The translations under genes were made by a program, and so were the position numbers. Below the pieces are notes generated by a model that was not told the DNA's origin, searched no databases, and was given only the letters and a program-made list of their open reading frames with translations. DNA of 64,000 nucleotides from Seriola aureovittata. Lineage: Eukaryota > Chordata > Actinopteri > Carangiformes > Carangidae. Positions 33,700-45,435 of the stretch are shown one piece after another (the stretch's first letter is position 1; every line of letters begins with the position of its first letter). The stretch covers positions 620,583-684,582 of the forward strand of contig NC_079387.1 in NCBI RefSeq assembly GCF_021018895.1, read 5' to 3'.

Positions 33700-33920
33700 C
33701 GTCTTCCACATAAAGTTTACGCAGCCTAATCTATTACCCTCTAAATGGGATTTTAATTGAATTGGCGTCAAAACGACAAACAATGACGCCTCTGTTGCAA
33801 TTAATAAAATCACAGCGCAGAATCTATGAGGCTTGATATGAACCTCCATTCAAATCAGGTTCATTAATGTAAATGCAAGCCATTCAAAGAGGCTCCCAAT
33901 TTTTCAATCGCACCCCCCCT
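33700..33920. promoter_or_regulatory. Candidate conserved noncoding element
   Basis: Repeat-free sequence with TTTTAATTGAATTG near 33750, GCAATTAATAAAATC near 33797 and TTCATTAATG near 33860. The 9-mer CCATTCAAA occurs twice (33847-33855 and 33880-33888), 33 bases apart. It ends at a C-rich run. Confidence 0.4.
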
Positions 33921-34329
33921 CCCCCTCCCTTCCCCTCTCACACCCCTCCTTGATAGTTTGATTTTGAAAAGGAGGCCCAGCAACAGAGAAAAATAGAGGT
34001 TGTAAAAGGGGTAAAGATGGAGATCAGATGTGTTGGTTTTGTTCTGATGAAGATGAAAAAGAGGATGATGACACCTTTTTTTTTCTGAGCAAAATGGAGA
34101 CAGTTGGCAAGTTCACTGAGAATTATAAACGCAGGGGGAAAAAAACTCCATAAATACACCAAATTGATGGAAATCCCCAAATCAAAGTTATTATTCTTAA
34201 AAAAATATATTTCAACCAAATTACTGATTCATAAACTTCTGGTCTGAAACATCAGTCACCTCCATCAACATTGAGAAATAACTATCATTCCTCATTTTAC
34301 AAAGTGGTTACACTGTTGTTGTTTTTTTT

Positions 34330-34470
34330 TAAATGAGAGCCCTTCTGCTACCAGTGACTGAGTAAATAAAATGAGGTGATTAAAAGGGGGGAATGCTTTA
34401 AGCGCGCTGCTAATTAAATGGGTATGCTAATGCTGTCATACTTAGCAGATGGAAGAAGAATCACTTAAGT
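34330..34470. promoter_or_regulatory. Candidate conserved noncoding element
   Basis: Short unique segment with a palindromic homeodomain core TAATTA at 34411-34416 and nearby GATTAAAAG and GCTAATG words. Confidence 0.3.
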
Positions 34471-34580
34471 GTAATGCACATGTTATGGTATTTTCGACAT
34501 GACATGGAGGCCCTCGTGGGATCGCTCTCTGCCGTCACGTCGTGTTTCACAACTACTCATAACAGCACACACACACATAC

Positions 34581-34608
34581 GCACGCACGCGGACGCACGC
34601 ACGCGGAC
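34581..34608 (+). repeat. 14-base perfect tandem duplication
   Basis: The unit GCACGCACGCGGAC is repeated twice without change, following a short CA array. It is CpG-rich and mostly alternating purine-pyrimidine. Confidence 0.85.
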
Positions 34609-34609
34609 G

Positions 34610-36671
34610 CAAAACACACACCTTCAGTGACACTATCCAGCCTGCGAACTTGTGAGTGTGTGACTGTAACTACCCATATGAATAGTGACACACACGCACA
34701 CTGTGCAGATTTAAATCAAATGTGTCATTTCAGACTGCTGTCAGTTATTTTGGTGAGAGGAAGTGCTTGATGGTTTTAGAAAAAGAAGGAGATCTTCATG
34801 TGAAAGGAAAAAAAAAAAAAACTTTTGTCCCACTGTGCTTTCAGGCATGTTTCGTGACAGATTGAAGTTTTAGGTGGGCAAACATTTCTATAAACCGGAG
34901 CTGCTGCGGAGACAGAAGAAATCGGCCCACTGAAACTCCGAGTAGATGGAAAGCCAAAGATTTTTTTGTGATTTCTCATTCCTGAAGAAAAAACAGGATG
35001 ACCAGGAGTTCAGATGTCTCAGGTAGAAGCATTAACTGCGAGCTGAAGCACCGCGGAGAAAACGACGAGCGGTGCAATGGCAGCAAGTGAACCTTAGAGA
35101 TATTCCAAGACATCACATGGCTGCAACACTTTTCCACACCGTACTCCAAATACGGCTCGACTTTATTCTGGACCTGTATGTCTAAGGAAGCTATTAGACG
35201 CGTGCTCGACGCGAACAGATCTATATGGATGTAGAGAGGTTATCCCAGCAACGGAGGCTGTGTGTGTTTTCTCACAGATCAATAGAACTCTTACATTAAA
35301 TAAAACAATGATGAGGGCTTGTTATTTCATTTGCTGTAGTCATGATGTTGAAGTTACCCTGGGGAAGCTTTGGGGGAAAAAAGCTGGGAGTAGAATTAAA
35401 GATTGTTCTGTTGCACCATATACACTGTTCAAAAGGTCAAGCTGAATTAGAGCTACTGCTCCGTTTCCTCTAAATGAGACAGATGTGAGTTCTTTCAATG
35501 GTGCAGTGTAATACTTTGGAAGATAGTCACCCCTGACTGGTTTTGCAATACCGGGCTTATGTGAATACTGCTTTCAGTTACCTTATGAGAGTCAGCTGGC
35601 TCTCATGTTTGGCATGGTTGTGGCCAAAGGGGTTATTTTGAAGGAAGGCAAATTCAAATTCATGCTAGCATCTAGGTAAAAGCTATCCCTGCAAACTGTT
35701 AATACTGTCGAGCATTATACTGTTTAATATTTATAGGCACTGTATCATAAAGGGGTTTATTAACTACATTGTCGTTTAGCGCAGTGTACACAGAAACTGT
35801 CAAATACATGTAACGAATCTTTGTGAGGAAAGTTTCTAAAACGGGCTAAAATCAGATCAGAGAGAGCCAGTGTCACTTCTTGGATGTCCCACATGAAGTG
35901 CAGTCCCGCCATCACACTACGCACACACAAAACGCACACACGGACTATATCTGAGGAGACGCAGAACAAAGCTAACATGGCTAAAAGAAAAGTTTGAATC
36001 CTCCCAAATGGTCAGGGAGAGCCAGGGGTCCATCAGTCCACTTTTTAATCCAAATTCAAAACGCCTTCATTATCGCTGTTTCCCCCCGCCCAGAGAGACC
36101 AGTCAAGTCAGCCCACCACCGTCAGCGCTCATCTAGTCTATCTGCATGTTTCCCTAATTATGGTCCGTGTTTATTCCCTGGAAGACCAACTTCCAACAGA
36201 GATGGCAGGTGTGTAATCAAAAGTCTTACTCTCAGGGCCCCCAAAAATGTGACCGCCTGTAAATGAAAAACAGAATATTTTTGGAACTTCATCAGGGGGA
36301 GACACCATTAGCCTCAAAGTGATTGCATGGATTTGTTTATTCCCGGAGCTTCGAACGCCACTGAGATCTGCTAAAGGTATGTTCCTTTTAAAATAAAAAA
36401 TACCGCTTTAGTCATTCATGTCCGTGCAGTCGTTAGGAAACGAAAAAAAAAAAAAGAAAGTCTAACCACAAATGATGTTAGCTTCAAAACTGAGCAAGAA
36501 AAAGGACTTTTCATCCATGACAGAAAAAGCACCCACAGCGTTAGAGCCTTAACAGTACTTCTACCATTATATTTCACACAGGAAATACAACTTTTAACAT
36601 CAAATTATAAGAAGTTTGCAGTTTCCTGTGAGATAGAGACACATGTAAAGCCTTGAACAGACTGTTATTAT

Positions 36672-36713
<42 letters not shown>

Positions 36714-39539
36714 GCAAGCACTATACGCTTTCCGTCTGCCTCGCAAAACACATTTTTCTCCTGCACTGATTAAGAGTGGTGTTCATAATCAGAGCTGATG
36801 TCGAGTGCACTCGGGTCCATACCGACTCGCCGAGCCAACGCTGGACGATACCTGGACTCGATTAGACTGAGTACATTTGGATCCAGCCCGACTCGGGCCC
36901 CGGATTGATTAAGCAATCGAACTGTAATGATCATGTTTTCTTTTAATCAAGTTAAACTTTTATTCAATTAAGCGCTGACTGTTGCTGAACTTTAACAACA
37001 AGGGAGATTTTTCTTCCTGAGCAAAGAAGGATAGATCCACTGTAAGACACTCTGACACATGTCAACACAGCTATTTCTGCATTTCTAGCTCTATTTAATA
37101 GTCAATCTTCTTCCCACGGAGAAACTGGTCAAATATAGACAATGTGAGTCTTTTACTTCCAACAATCGCTGAAGATAAAAAAAAACTGGCTCAACCAAAA
37201 CACTTTGCCATCAAATTGTGCATCACAGACTGATGAGATCAAACAGTGGATGACAATCTGAGGGTGGATCTTTTCTTTAAACTGTCAAACTCTGGGTGTG
37301 CACTTTGTCACGGCGTTCTCTCCCACACGAAGAGACATGAAAGGAAGAACAACGTGCATCAGAGACAGGAAGCCTCCGGCGCTGTGTTTTTGTTGTTCTT
37401 CTTCTGTTCGCGAGTACAACCTGGAACAGAGAGCTAACGCGGTCGGGATCGGCAGATTGCCTCTGCGTCTGGGATCAAAAGGAGCACGCAAGGTGAGGGG
37501 ACTCCAAGTCACCGTGGATTTCCCCTGAAGAATACCCCCAGGCAACAAAAAAAGAAAAAAGAGAAAAGAGTTAAGAAAAAGCCCTCACAAATCGAGGGGG
37601 CGATAAAAGTCTGTGAGGCACATTAAAAAAATGTCACGTTTTTGAACCATTTGGTAGGGGAAGTTAACCAAATATGAGTGCGGCGTAATGTTCCTTTAAG
37701 CTGTCATTTAAACTTATACCTATCATCACTCGTGGTCGTAGCGTGCGCGGGGGGTACTGATGATCCAACGAGAGGCGCACAGTTGATTAACTGCGCCCCA
37801 TCCAAGCGTTGCTTTCTCTATTTCTGTCAGGCCTAATGGCATTAGATCAGTAATTATAAGATTATTCACAGTTCACGCGGGCCTCACTGTTAACTTTTGA
37901 GATATGAGACCATTATCTTCTTCTAATCTCTTTTTCTCTGAATTACAGTGCAAGATTCATATCGTCGTTTTTGACGGCTCGTATGTCGCGCCCGTCCTGG
38001 AACTGGCACACTGTGTCTCTGTTTCAGGTTCCCTCTCGCGGCTTTTGATCACAGGCAACTTCTCTTTTTCTAGAGCAGCTTTGAAAAACAAGTTCTAAAG
38101 GGAGTTTTCTACCTACAGACGCGCGAGGCTGCGTTTGATCAGGGTTTCAGCTTTTGGCAGCGAGTCCTCCACGTTCACGGCGCTCGCTGTCAAACTGCTG
38201 CTGCTCGACTTAGATTTGTTCACTCAACAAAAACAGGTACGACAGATGGACGGAGAGTTTACTGTACGTACTGTCACTCCATAAGATGTAGAACCCAGGA
38301 GGAGTCATGAAACCATCACAGCACAAAAATCAGCAGGAATAACACGCACCCCTCTTTCAACACTTTTGACCCAGAAGTCTTTAAACACAGCAGAGGACCT
38401 CTGACCCTCGGCTTGCTCTGTGGCAACAGTTACAGTGTCCAAACCAGGATTATCTGTCTCAACATACAGCTGAGGTTCTGAAATGTCGACAGAAAAGAAA
38501 AAAAGAAGCTCAATGCAAGTCAGATTTCTCTTTTCTTTTTTTCCCTGAATCACGATTTCGGAGCACGCTGCACAAAAATACCCTTAACAACTTTTTTTAT
38601 CCCCCAAAATAAAGTCTTTAAAACCTATTGTCTTCAATCAAGTGACACAATCCGAAAGCACAGACACTAAGTTTAAGTTACGTACAGTGAGCTACATATT
38701 GCAGTATCATATACATGTGTATCATATCTGTGGATTTGGAAAGTAAAAAACTGGCCTTTAAATCTTTAACTGTTGCAATACACAAATACTAATTTCTAGA
38801 AATTCTTTTGAAACAAGTTGATTTCTATTGGAAACAAACTGAATTGCTGTTTTCACTAATTACATATGGACGCACAGCTGAACCCTGGATCAATACGGAG
38901 GACAAACAGGCAACTGAAATCAAGACTTCCCTGATGTTTGGAGAGATGTTTGTAACGGAGAGAAAGTACAAAAATGGAGGTGATGACAAACCTTTGGAAA
39001 AATAAAGGTTTAAAATAATAGCCTTTCAGCCCCCTACGGACCCGTCTGCACCAATCACAAGCCACGCCACGGGGGTTAAGGTCACTTTCCTTTAAGCCTC
39101 CACCTCCACAGCTCAGCCCTCTGCCTTCTCATCCGTCGACTCATCAGAGGAGGGGCAGACTTCTCAGCCTCCCCCTGTAATTAAACACCGAAAAGGAGCC
39201 ATCACAGCGGGGAACGGCGGCTTGTCTCTCCCTGGGGTGAAGCAGAGCCACCACCAAAGACGAGGAGGAGGAGGAGATGAAGGAGGAAGCTGCGGCTGAA
39301 GGTAGCCTGAAGGTTACAAGAAAATACTGTAGACTCGTAGACTGAGGCTGTGAGTTCAGGTCCCCGCGTTATCGAAGGGCGCAGGTAGCGGAGGTAACGC
39401 TGGGTGAGCAGCAGCGACTACAGACACTCAGTGGACACTGTGCATTTGCTTGTACAAGCAGAAACTTAACTGTAAACCTGGTGCATATTTGTTTGGATCA
39501 AATCTGTGCCCCTCTAGTTACCCCTCCAGGACGGCCTAT
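34610..39539. other. Gene-free stretch
   Basis: No exon or RNA gene was recognised. It holds a CA array (36673-36711), A-rich runs near 34808 and 36443, and a segment with repeated GACTCG/ACTCGGG words at 36795-36905 that may be a decayed fish repeat. A weak regulatory-looking patch with CAGTAATTATAAGATTATT lies near 37848. Purine-rich GGA runs lie near 39260-39290. Confidence 0.45.
36673..36711. repeat. (CA)19 microsatellite
   Basis: About 39 bases of uninterrupted CA units. Confidence 0.95.
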
Positions 39540-40280
39540 TTACCCATTAAGGAGCGTCATCATTGGACATCAAGCAATAAAAAGGGATCAACACCCATAA
39601 GAGGATACGAGTATTAAAATAAATATGTCCAGAACACTCTCTGCGGACCTCGACAAGCAAACACGTCTCGTCTGTACACTGATACAGAGCAATTAAGCAA
39701 ATTGCATTAACAAAGGGCCGGAGGGCCGTTTTACTAATGGTGTATCTCACAACCTCTGGGCAGACACGGGGCTGATTCACATGTAATTTATGGCCCCGTG
39801 TCACGGCCTGTAGTGTAACAGGATCAGTGTGTTGTTTAACAGCGTTACGAGGAGACGGATGTATAGGTAGATGGATGGACGGACAGAATTCCTTGGGGAG
39901 ATTTGATGGAGCCTGCAGCATATTAAAGGCACAACTGCTGCGGCCTTGTGAGGCTACTCCACCTTGAAGTAAAGTGTTTACAGCCCAAATGGCAGCAGCC
40001 CCACTCTCTGTGAGGTTAAACGCCCTCTGAGACAAATCAGCAAAAGGCCCTTGCGAGGGAGCGGAGGAGGTAAAAGACGAGTGAAGGTAAATCTTTAACA
40101 GCTCAATCAGCTCTGAACACATGCGGGATGACAGCACTGGTTTGTCTAAGGGGCTCGGCTTAATTAGCCTGTGCTTTATTGTTAATGAACTTCATGCAGT
40201 TGTTTGCTTGTATAATCAAGGCAAAGAAGCAGAACTGCTAGCTAAGGTGCCAAAAATAAGCTGACAAAAGCACCGGGGCC
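39540..40280. promoter_or_regulatory. Candidate conserved noncoding element with stem-loop
   Basis: Long repeat-free block. It includes a CAATT...AATTG inverted pair at about 39690-39704, a 10-base perfect stem-loop at 39763-39802 and a TAATTA core at 40161-40166. The minus strand is open for 196 codons at 39547-40137, the longest frame here that is not low complexity. Its product has no domain I recognise, no repeats and no signal peptide. Noncoding conserved DNA is the likelier explanation, but a coding exon cannot be ruled out. Confidence 0.4.
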
Positions 40281-40291
40281 CTCCTCGATTA

Positions 40292-40323
40292 CCCCCCCCC
40301 CCCCCCGCACCCCCCCCCCCCCC
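40292..40323 (+). repeat. Poly-C tract
   Basis: C runs of 15 and 14 residues separated by GCA. The minus strand is G-rich and quadruplex-prone. Confidence 0.85.
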
Positions 40324-40729
40324 TTCCCCTCCTCACCCGCTCTCAAATGGAAAAGCCAACTGCCTGCTTCATAAAACTCGCTTAGCAAGACACTGAGACA
40401 AAATGGACTGTAAAGTTCGTTAGATGGAAATATTAAAAAAGAATTAAGCTAATGGAGATAAAATTAAAAGAAATGAGGCAACAAACACTCTGCACCAAAA
40501 ATGGCATCGCCATGACAGCTAGGATTTCTAATGACGAACTGCATTTGAGGAGGAAAAAAAATTAAATGGCATCCCGCGCTTAAATTTCTTTGAGGAGTAA
40601 TGATCCGAGAACGATGCTCACTCCTGGCGCTCGCGGGGGAGGAGGGGGAGGACGAGGGAGAGAGGAAAGTGAAAATAACAAAGGAGCGTGTCCTGCAGTG
40701 AGGTTTAGGTAGCACATGTAATATTACAT

Positions 40730-41090
40730 TGTGATAAAAGAGCCCAGATTGTGCGATTCAGTCTGATAGGGAAGAGACGTCACATTGGCTCAGAGCTGTC
40801 AGCTTACCTACAGACAAGAGGCAGACCTGCCTGTGTTTATGAATATCACTGATTGACAAAGGTGATAATAAACCTGGGGATAAAGGCTCCAGACATCGTA
40901 TCAGATGGGCTTTGAGCAGTTCTCTACATGGGGTCGAAGGTCCCCCAGAAGGCCCTGAGAGGCTTTGCTGAGTGTCCCGAACAACATGAGGAGGTGTTTA
41001 GTCAATCTAGAAATTATCACAGCTGGAGACTGAACAAAAACAGCTATTATTATCTTAAATTCCACTATAATCTGCATTAGAAATGTCACT
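40730..41090. promoter_or_regulatory. Candidate conserved noncoding element with abutting CRE and CCAAT
   Basis: Unique sequence containing GACGTCAC at 40776-40783 (CRE-type) directly followed by ATTGG at 40784-40788, which is an inverted CCAAT box. This pairing is typical of CREB/NF-Y promoters. No exon is recognised nearby. Confidence 0.35.
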
Positions 41091-42042
41091 GTAATTTCTA
41101 CTATTATCGCCCTGTGTACAATACAGATCTACTGCAGGTACAGATCCACATCTACGATTCAGTATGTTACAAAAAGCTGAATAAGAGATCCAATATGGGC
41201 CTCTCAGAGAAACCCTGACTCCTAAATCACCTTCAATTGATTAATAGTGTGTATTTCATAAAGTAAAAAATTAGTACTTTATCCTGATATGGGAGCAGAG
41301 TATGTAGGTCTATCCCCTCACCTGAAACCTTCTACAGAGGCCTACAACAAATCCAGAAGAAGCCAGACCAGTTATGGACCTGGTTTCACATATAATTCAA
41401 GTACATTACAGACTGATGGCACCTGCCTGCAGCGAATAATGGTATCATAATGATTCAGAAAATGTCTGTCGATAACAGCTATAAAAGAAAGAAGCTGCAC
41501 GTTGCATCTTCACATTACTCTCTACACCTTACTGTATATTAGAAATTGGTAGACCGGTGTTTTGAGGTGACTTCCTGCTTGCACAACAAAGGCGACGCTT
41601 GAATAATGCTGCTCCGTGCGAGCAGGCAAACTACAGTGAGAGTGCAAAAGTTACTTTGCTACATACACGGTGCCTCAAGCATTCAGGGGACAGTCAAAAA
41701 AACGAAGGGGAAGAAATAAGAGAGCGAGGGATTTCTGCTTTCTTCCTTCCAAAACTTCTTCCAACTTCGTGCAACTTGCCTCCACTGTCTCCTCGCATGA
41801 ATTTGCATATGAGGAAACAGAGGAGCTTCCCAGGGAGGCCGTCCTTCTGCTGTCACAGTGCTACTTTCCCAGTCTCTATTAAAACAGGCCAAATTTATTA
41901 CCAAAGTTTCTGAAACAGGATTTCTGCAGTACAACAGAGGATTAGGCCACTCCTGCTTTAGGATCAAATTGCAATAATTAGGTAGAACATGAAGCCAAAA
42001 TACGTGAAACACGTTGGAACTTGACACGCGCACAGACGTACA

Positions 42043-42082
42043 GCACACACACACACACACACACACATACACACACACACAC
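42043..42082. repeat. (CA)n microsatellite
   Basis: About 40 bases of CA units with one T variant. A POU octamer (ATTTGCAT) lies upstream at 41801-41808. Confidence 0.9.
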
Positions 42083-42099
42083 AAATCAAGAAAAATATT

Positions 42100-42350
42100 C
42101 CATTTCAGGCAGATTCTCGGAATGAGCGAAATCCCGGATACTGCGAGGCCTTTTCAGCGTTGCCAGTTAATCTCCTCAAGGAGAAATGCAAGATGACAAT
42201 GGCAAAGCACCTCCAATAATTGGTTCCAACAGGCTTACCGTATTAAAACCTGAAATGAGTTCTTCCCCTTTTAAGTATGATCCATTATTTCAATCCGGGG
42301 GAGAAAATTCTGTCTTTGAGAATATTAATAACTCCCAACCACGCACTAAC
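42100..42350. promoter_or_regulatory. Candidate conserved noncoding element
   Basis: Repeat-free block directly after the CA array, with CAGTTAATCTCC, CCAATAATTGG and ATATTAATAAC cores. CCAATAATTGG (about 42213) is an 11-base near-palindrome combining CCAAT and homeodomain-like halves. Confidence 0.35.
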
Positions 42351-43109
42351 ATGAAAAAACACCCTCCCCTCCTCCTCACCCTTCCCTTCCTAAAAGCTGT
42401 GTACCTGGCACCACGGCAAAGGTCCCACCAAGGACGGGCACTTGAAAGCCTCGGTCCTCCTTTCTCTCCCCCCCCCTTTTTTTTCCTCTCCTCTCAGGCT
42501 TCAGAGCCATCTTGAAGAAGACCTTGAGGCCCCCTTTGTCGTCTTCCCTTGAAACAAAACAAATAGAATTCAGGTCTTTTGATTGGCTTTAGTGAGCAGA
42601 TCTCGCCACATCTCCCTCCCGTCATGTGAGCCAGAAGTTGTGACTTCAGAGGAGAGCCCCGACGCTCCTATCTCTGCATTGAAATGAGACCGGCAGGTCT
42701 TGAGAGGATGTCTGCTAACTTTTTTTTCCCCACATCCAACCTTGTAACAAAATACAGAGAGTGTTAAAAACTTAATGCCGTTGCTGCTTTTACTTTGCAG
42801 CGGCAGGAGTGGCAGGCGGCTTATTATATCGTCCTAGAAAATACACCTTTTCTGCAGGATTGTTGTCTCTCCCCCAGCTGACTGGAGGAGCATTTGAATA
42901 TTTCTGATTAAGCTCAGCGTTGAACACACTGCAATCCCCTTTACCGTCTCGGGGGGAATTTGAGTTTTGCGGGTCCGGGACGGAAACAGCGGATGACACG
43001 TTTCTTTCCATTTTTTGTGCATGAATTCATGACCGTCCTTTGCTTTGCACCTCCGCAGGAGCAAACACAAAGTTACCCCTGTGTTTGGAACCAGAGCTGT
43101 GAAGATATT

Positions 43110-43128
43110 AAAAAAAAAAAAAAAAAAA
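43110..43128 (+). repeat. Poly-A run (19)
   Basis: Nineteen consecutive A residues. Confidence 0.85.
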
Positions 43129-43549
43129 GCTGATGAAAAGAAGAAGAGAAAACATTAATAAAAACATCAAGCGCAGGCATTTGTTGTTTGACTGCTGTGT
43201 ACATCTTTACACAAGCTTGCATCATTATGGTTTGTTTAGTCTGCAGATCAAGCCAAAAATTGTTCAGATCACCAGGCGTCAGAAAAGCTTTTAAGCACTT
43301 TATTCGGATAAGCTCTCTTTGATAGAAGATCCATGCATGAGCGAAGGAAAACCGCTGAGATAAACACAACAACTGACATCTGCTAACCAACTTTTTTTTT
43401 TTTTCCCTTCCTTTCTGAAGCAATGTTGCCAGCCGAAATTGTCTGTTTTGTTTGTGTTGGGGAACCAGGAGCACCGGTTACCGACGACGGTGCACACCGC
43501 ATATTTTTACTTCTCTGACGAGGAAGATTAGTGTGTTTTACCATTTGAT

Positions 43550-43750
43550 CTGATCTCATGTAATGTAGAGTGTCTATAGGGGGTGGAATGACAGGAGAGC
43601 TAATTATTGGCTTCAGACTACGGCTGCATTTGGCAGCAGCTGAAGAAGAAAGTGGACTTTAAAGCCTTTAATGATGGTATGTGATATGTGCCGATTATTG
43701 GTACATGTTTCATTGACAGGGCTTTAACGGCGCCAGATTGAATGCGATAT
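43550..43750. promoter_or_regulatory. Candidate conserved noncoding element
   Basis: Repeat-free block with TAATTA at 43601-43606 overlapping an inverted CCAAT (ATTGG) at 43606-43610, and an imperfect inverted pair ATGTGCC/GGTACAT near 43684-43706. Confidence 0.35.
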
Positions 43751-44028
43751 ATATACATTTCATATTAGTATAGTTAATAATTACCCCTCTGTATGATTTC
43801 TATTTGTCATTTTGTGTTTTTGTTGCTGACAAAGTGGCAAAATTGTTCCAGTTTATGGCCTTAAGGAACAAAATGTTTTTTCTGCTTTTATTTCCTGCTA
43901 TTTAAGGAGTTTAATGTTGCTGTAAATCTAGAAATTCCCTCTCTATACTGTAGACATACACATTTCCTGTCACTTTCTACCTCCACCAATCAGAAAAGGC
44001 AATAAAATGAGAATTACTTCTGTTGCTA

Positions 44029-44041
44029 TGACCTTTGACCC
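44029..44041 (-). promoter_or_regulatory. Near-perfect DR1 nuclear-receptor element
   Basis: The plus strand reads TGACCTTTGACCC. On the minus strand the half-sites are GGGTCA and AGGTCA with one A spacer, the same form as at 28823-28835. Confidence 0.45.
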
Positions 44042-44337
44042 CTATTAAAACGGAAGCTGAATAAGAATCACTTAAAATCTGTTAATATTTAGTGCGAACA
44101 AATGAATAAATTATTGACGTTGTTGGGGTTTACATTCCAGGATGATGTCCATGTTGAATCATTGCCGCTGATTCATTTCTAATGTTGCATAGAAATAATA
44201 AATAATACAATATCTAATATGCAACATATTTTTTGTAAAAACCTCTACCTGATAAACAATAATCACTTATGTACAAATTCTGGTGATAATTCATTACTTT
44301 TTATAGTTTGGTGTCTACAGAGATTCAGGGATGAATT

Positions 44338-44387
44338 TACTACCTTTTTACTACCTTTTTACTACCTTCACAATATTTTTTACTACC
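44338..44387 (+). repeat. Phased TACTACC array, left end of hAT relic
   Basis: TACTACC occurs at 44338, 44349, 44360 and 44381, spaced 11, 11 and 21 bases apart and joined by T runs. The spacing is close to one and two helical turns. Confidence 0.75.
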
Positions 44388-44677
44388 AGCACAACTTTAT
44401 GCTACAACTGTAGCGGCGTAAAGTGTGGCCTACCTGTGCCCCCATTATTTTTTCTGTGCTGGTTTTTTTTTTTTTAAACTTAGGGGCACGAGTGCTCCGG
44501 GTGGGGGGGCAGCATAGAGCCATGACCATAGGAGTTGAATTAATCAAGAGGTCACAACAGGCCTTGCTCCATAGGTTTTACTCAATGTAAAAAGTCAAAA
44601 ACAATTGCATAACAATTACAAGACTTTTCAGAATAAATAACTTAATTTAAGTTCAACACTGGGCACAATAACTGGCC

Positions 44678-44679
<2 letters not shown>

Positions 44680-44724
<45 letters not shown>
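44680..44724. repeat. (CA)22 microsatellite inside the hAT relic
   Basis: About 45 bases of uninterrupted CA units. On the minus strand it lies downstream of the zinc-finger frame and breaks any continuation of the transposase. Confidence 0.95.
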
Positions 44725-44728
<4 letters not shown>

Positions 44729-44894
44729 GGAGCAAACTTTAAGTGTAAGTCTGGTGTAAACTGACCCATAGTCCTGTTGTATAAGCTCACCACATGCAGC
44801 ACATAGGAAAAAGAATGAGACAATTTGGGACAACATAGGCCAAGTTATGGACAGGCAGCTTAAAGCCGACCCAAGGGGACATGCTTTGGGGGAG

Positions 44895-45203
44895 TTAGCA
44901 GTTAGCACTGCCCCCATGCCCCACGGGACGAGATGTAGCCGTAATAGCCGATGTAGCACTGCTAGCACTAGTGCCGGTGCAAAATAGTGACAGCGGTAGC
45001 TGCGAGTTACGACCCCGCATCCTTGCTTGGTGGCTAGTCGACTCCATGTGCGATTTAACCGCCTTCACCCCCATCCATGTAATATGTATAGTGTTCTTAC
45101 AGACGTTGCAGTAAGCCTCTCGGTTGTTGCCAACTACTGGCCGAAGCCAGTCTTTAAACGCTGATTCCTCCATCCAGAGGTCAGAAAACTTGCATTTGCC
45201 CAT
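44895..45203 (-). pseudogene. BED-like zinc-finger N-terminus of a hAT transposase (102 codons)
   Basis: The frame starts with ATG at 45203 and ends with TAA at 44897-44895. Residues 1-60 have the layout of the N-terminal DNA-binding finger found in hAT-type transposases and ZBED-like proteins. There is a basic/aromatic start, FKDWLRPV at 16-23, a Cys32-x2-Cys35 pair and His52-x5-His58. Residues 61-102 are Ser/Thr/Ala-rich and resemble the linker after such fingers. No RNase H-like catalytic core or hATC dimerisation domain follows, so it cannot encode an active transposase. The finger frame is free of stops and its ligands are intact, which could reflect recent decay or a retained short protein. 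A spliced first exon is possible. Confidence 0.65.
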
Positions 45204-45435
45204 GTCTGCGGCAAACTAACGAACTCGCACAGATGAGCCAGCCAGGTACCCAGATTCAACGAGCACGCGCACGTGACCAATGCACGTACATCATTCCATT
45301 GATAATATTCCTATCACTCAGGTCCTACTCGCAACATAGAAATAAATTCACGAAAGTTTAATAATTTAATGGCCTGCAGGTAAGTTACACAAATTGAAAA
45401 ACGCATAGGTCCAGTTGGATGGAGGCTCAAAAATT

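Noticed and set aside
36795..36905. Direct relation between GACTCG-rich text here and ACCCGAG-rich text at 48.1-48.3 kb
   Set aside because: Shared words are short and unordered. Without alignment I cannot claim a common repeat family.
39352..39365. Possible tRNA B-box (GAGTTCAGGTCCCC), hinting at a tRNA or SINE
   Set aside because: It deviates from the GGTTCRANNCC consensus. No A-box lies at the right distance upstream and no cloverleaf can be drawn.
44338..44387. CRISPR-like direct repeats
   Set aside because: The units are 7 bases with 4-14 base spacers in a vertebrate-type sequence, so they belong to the transposon relic.
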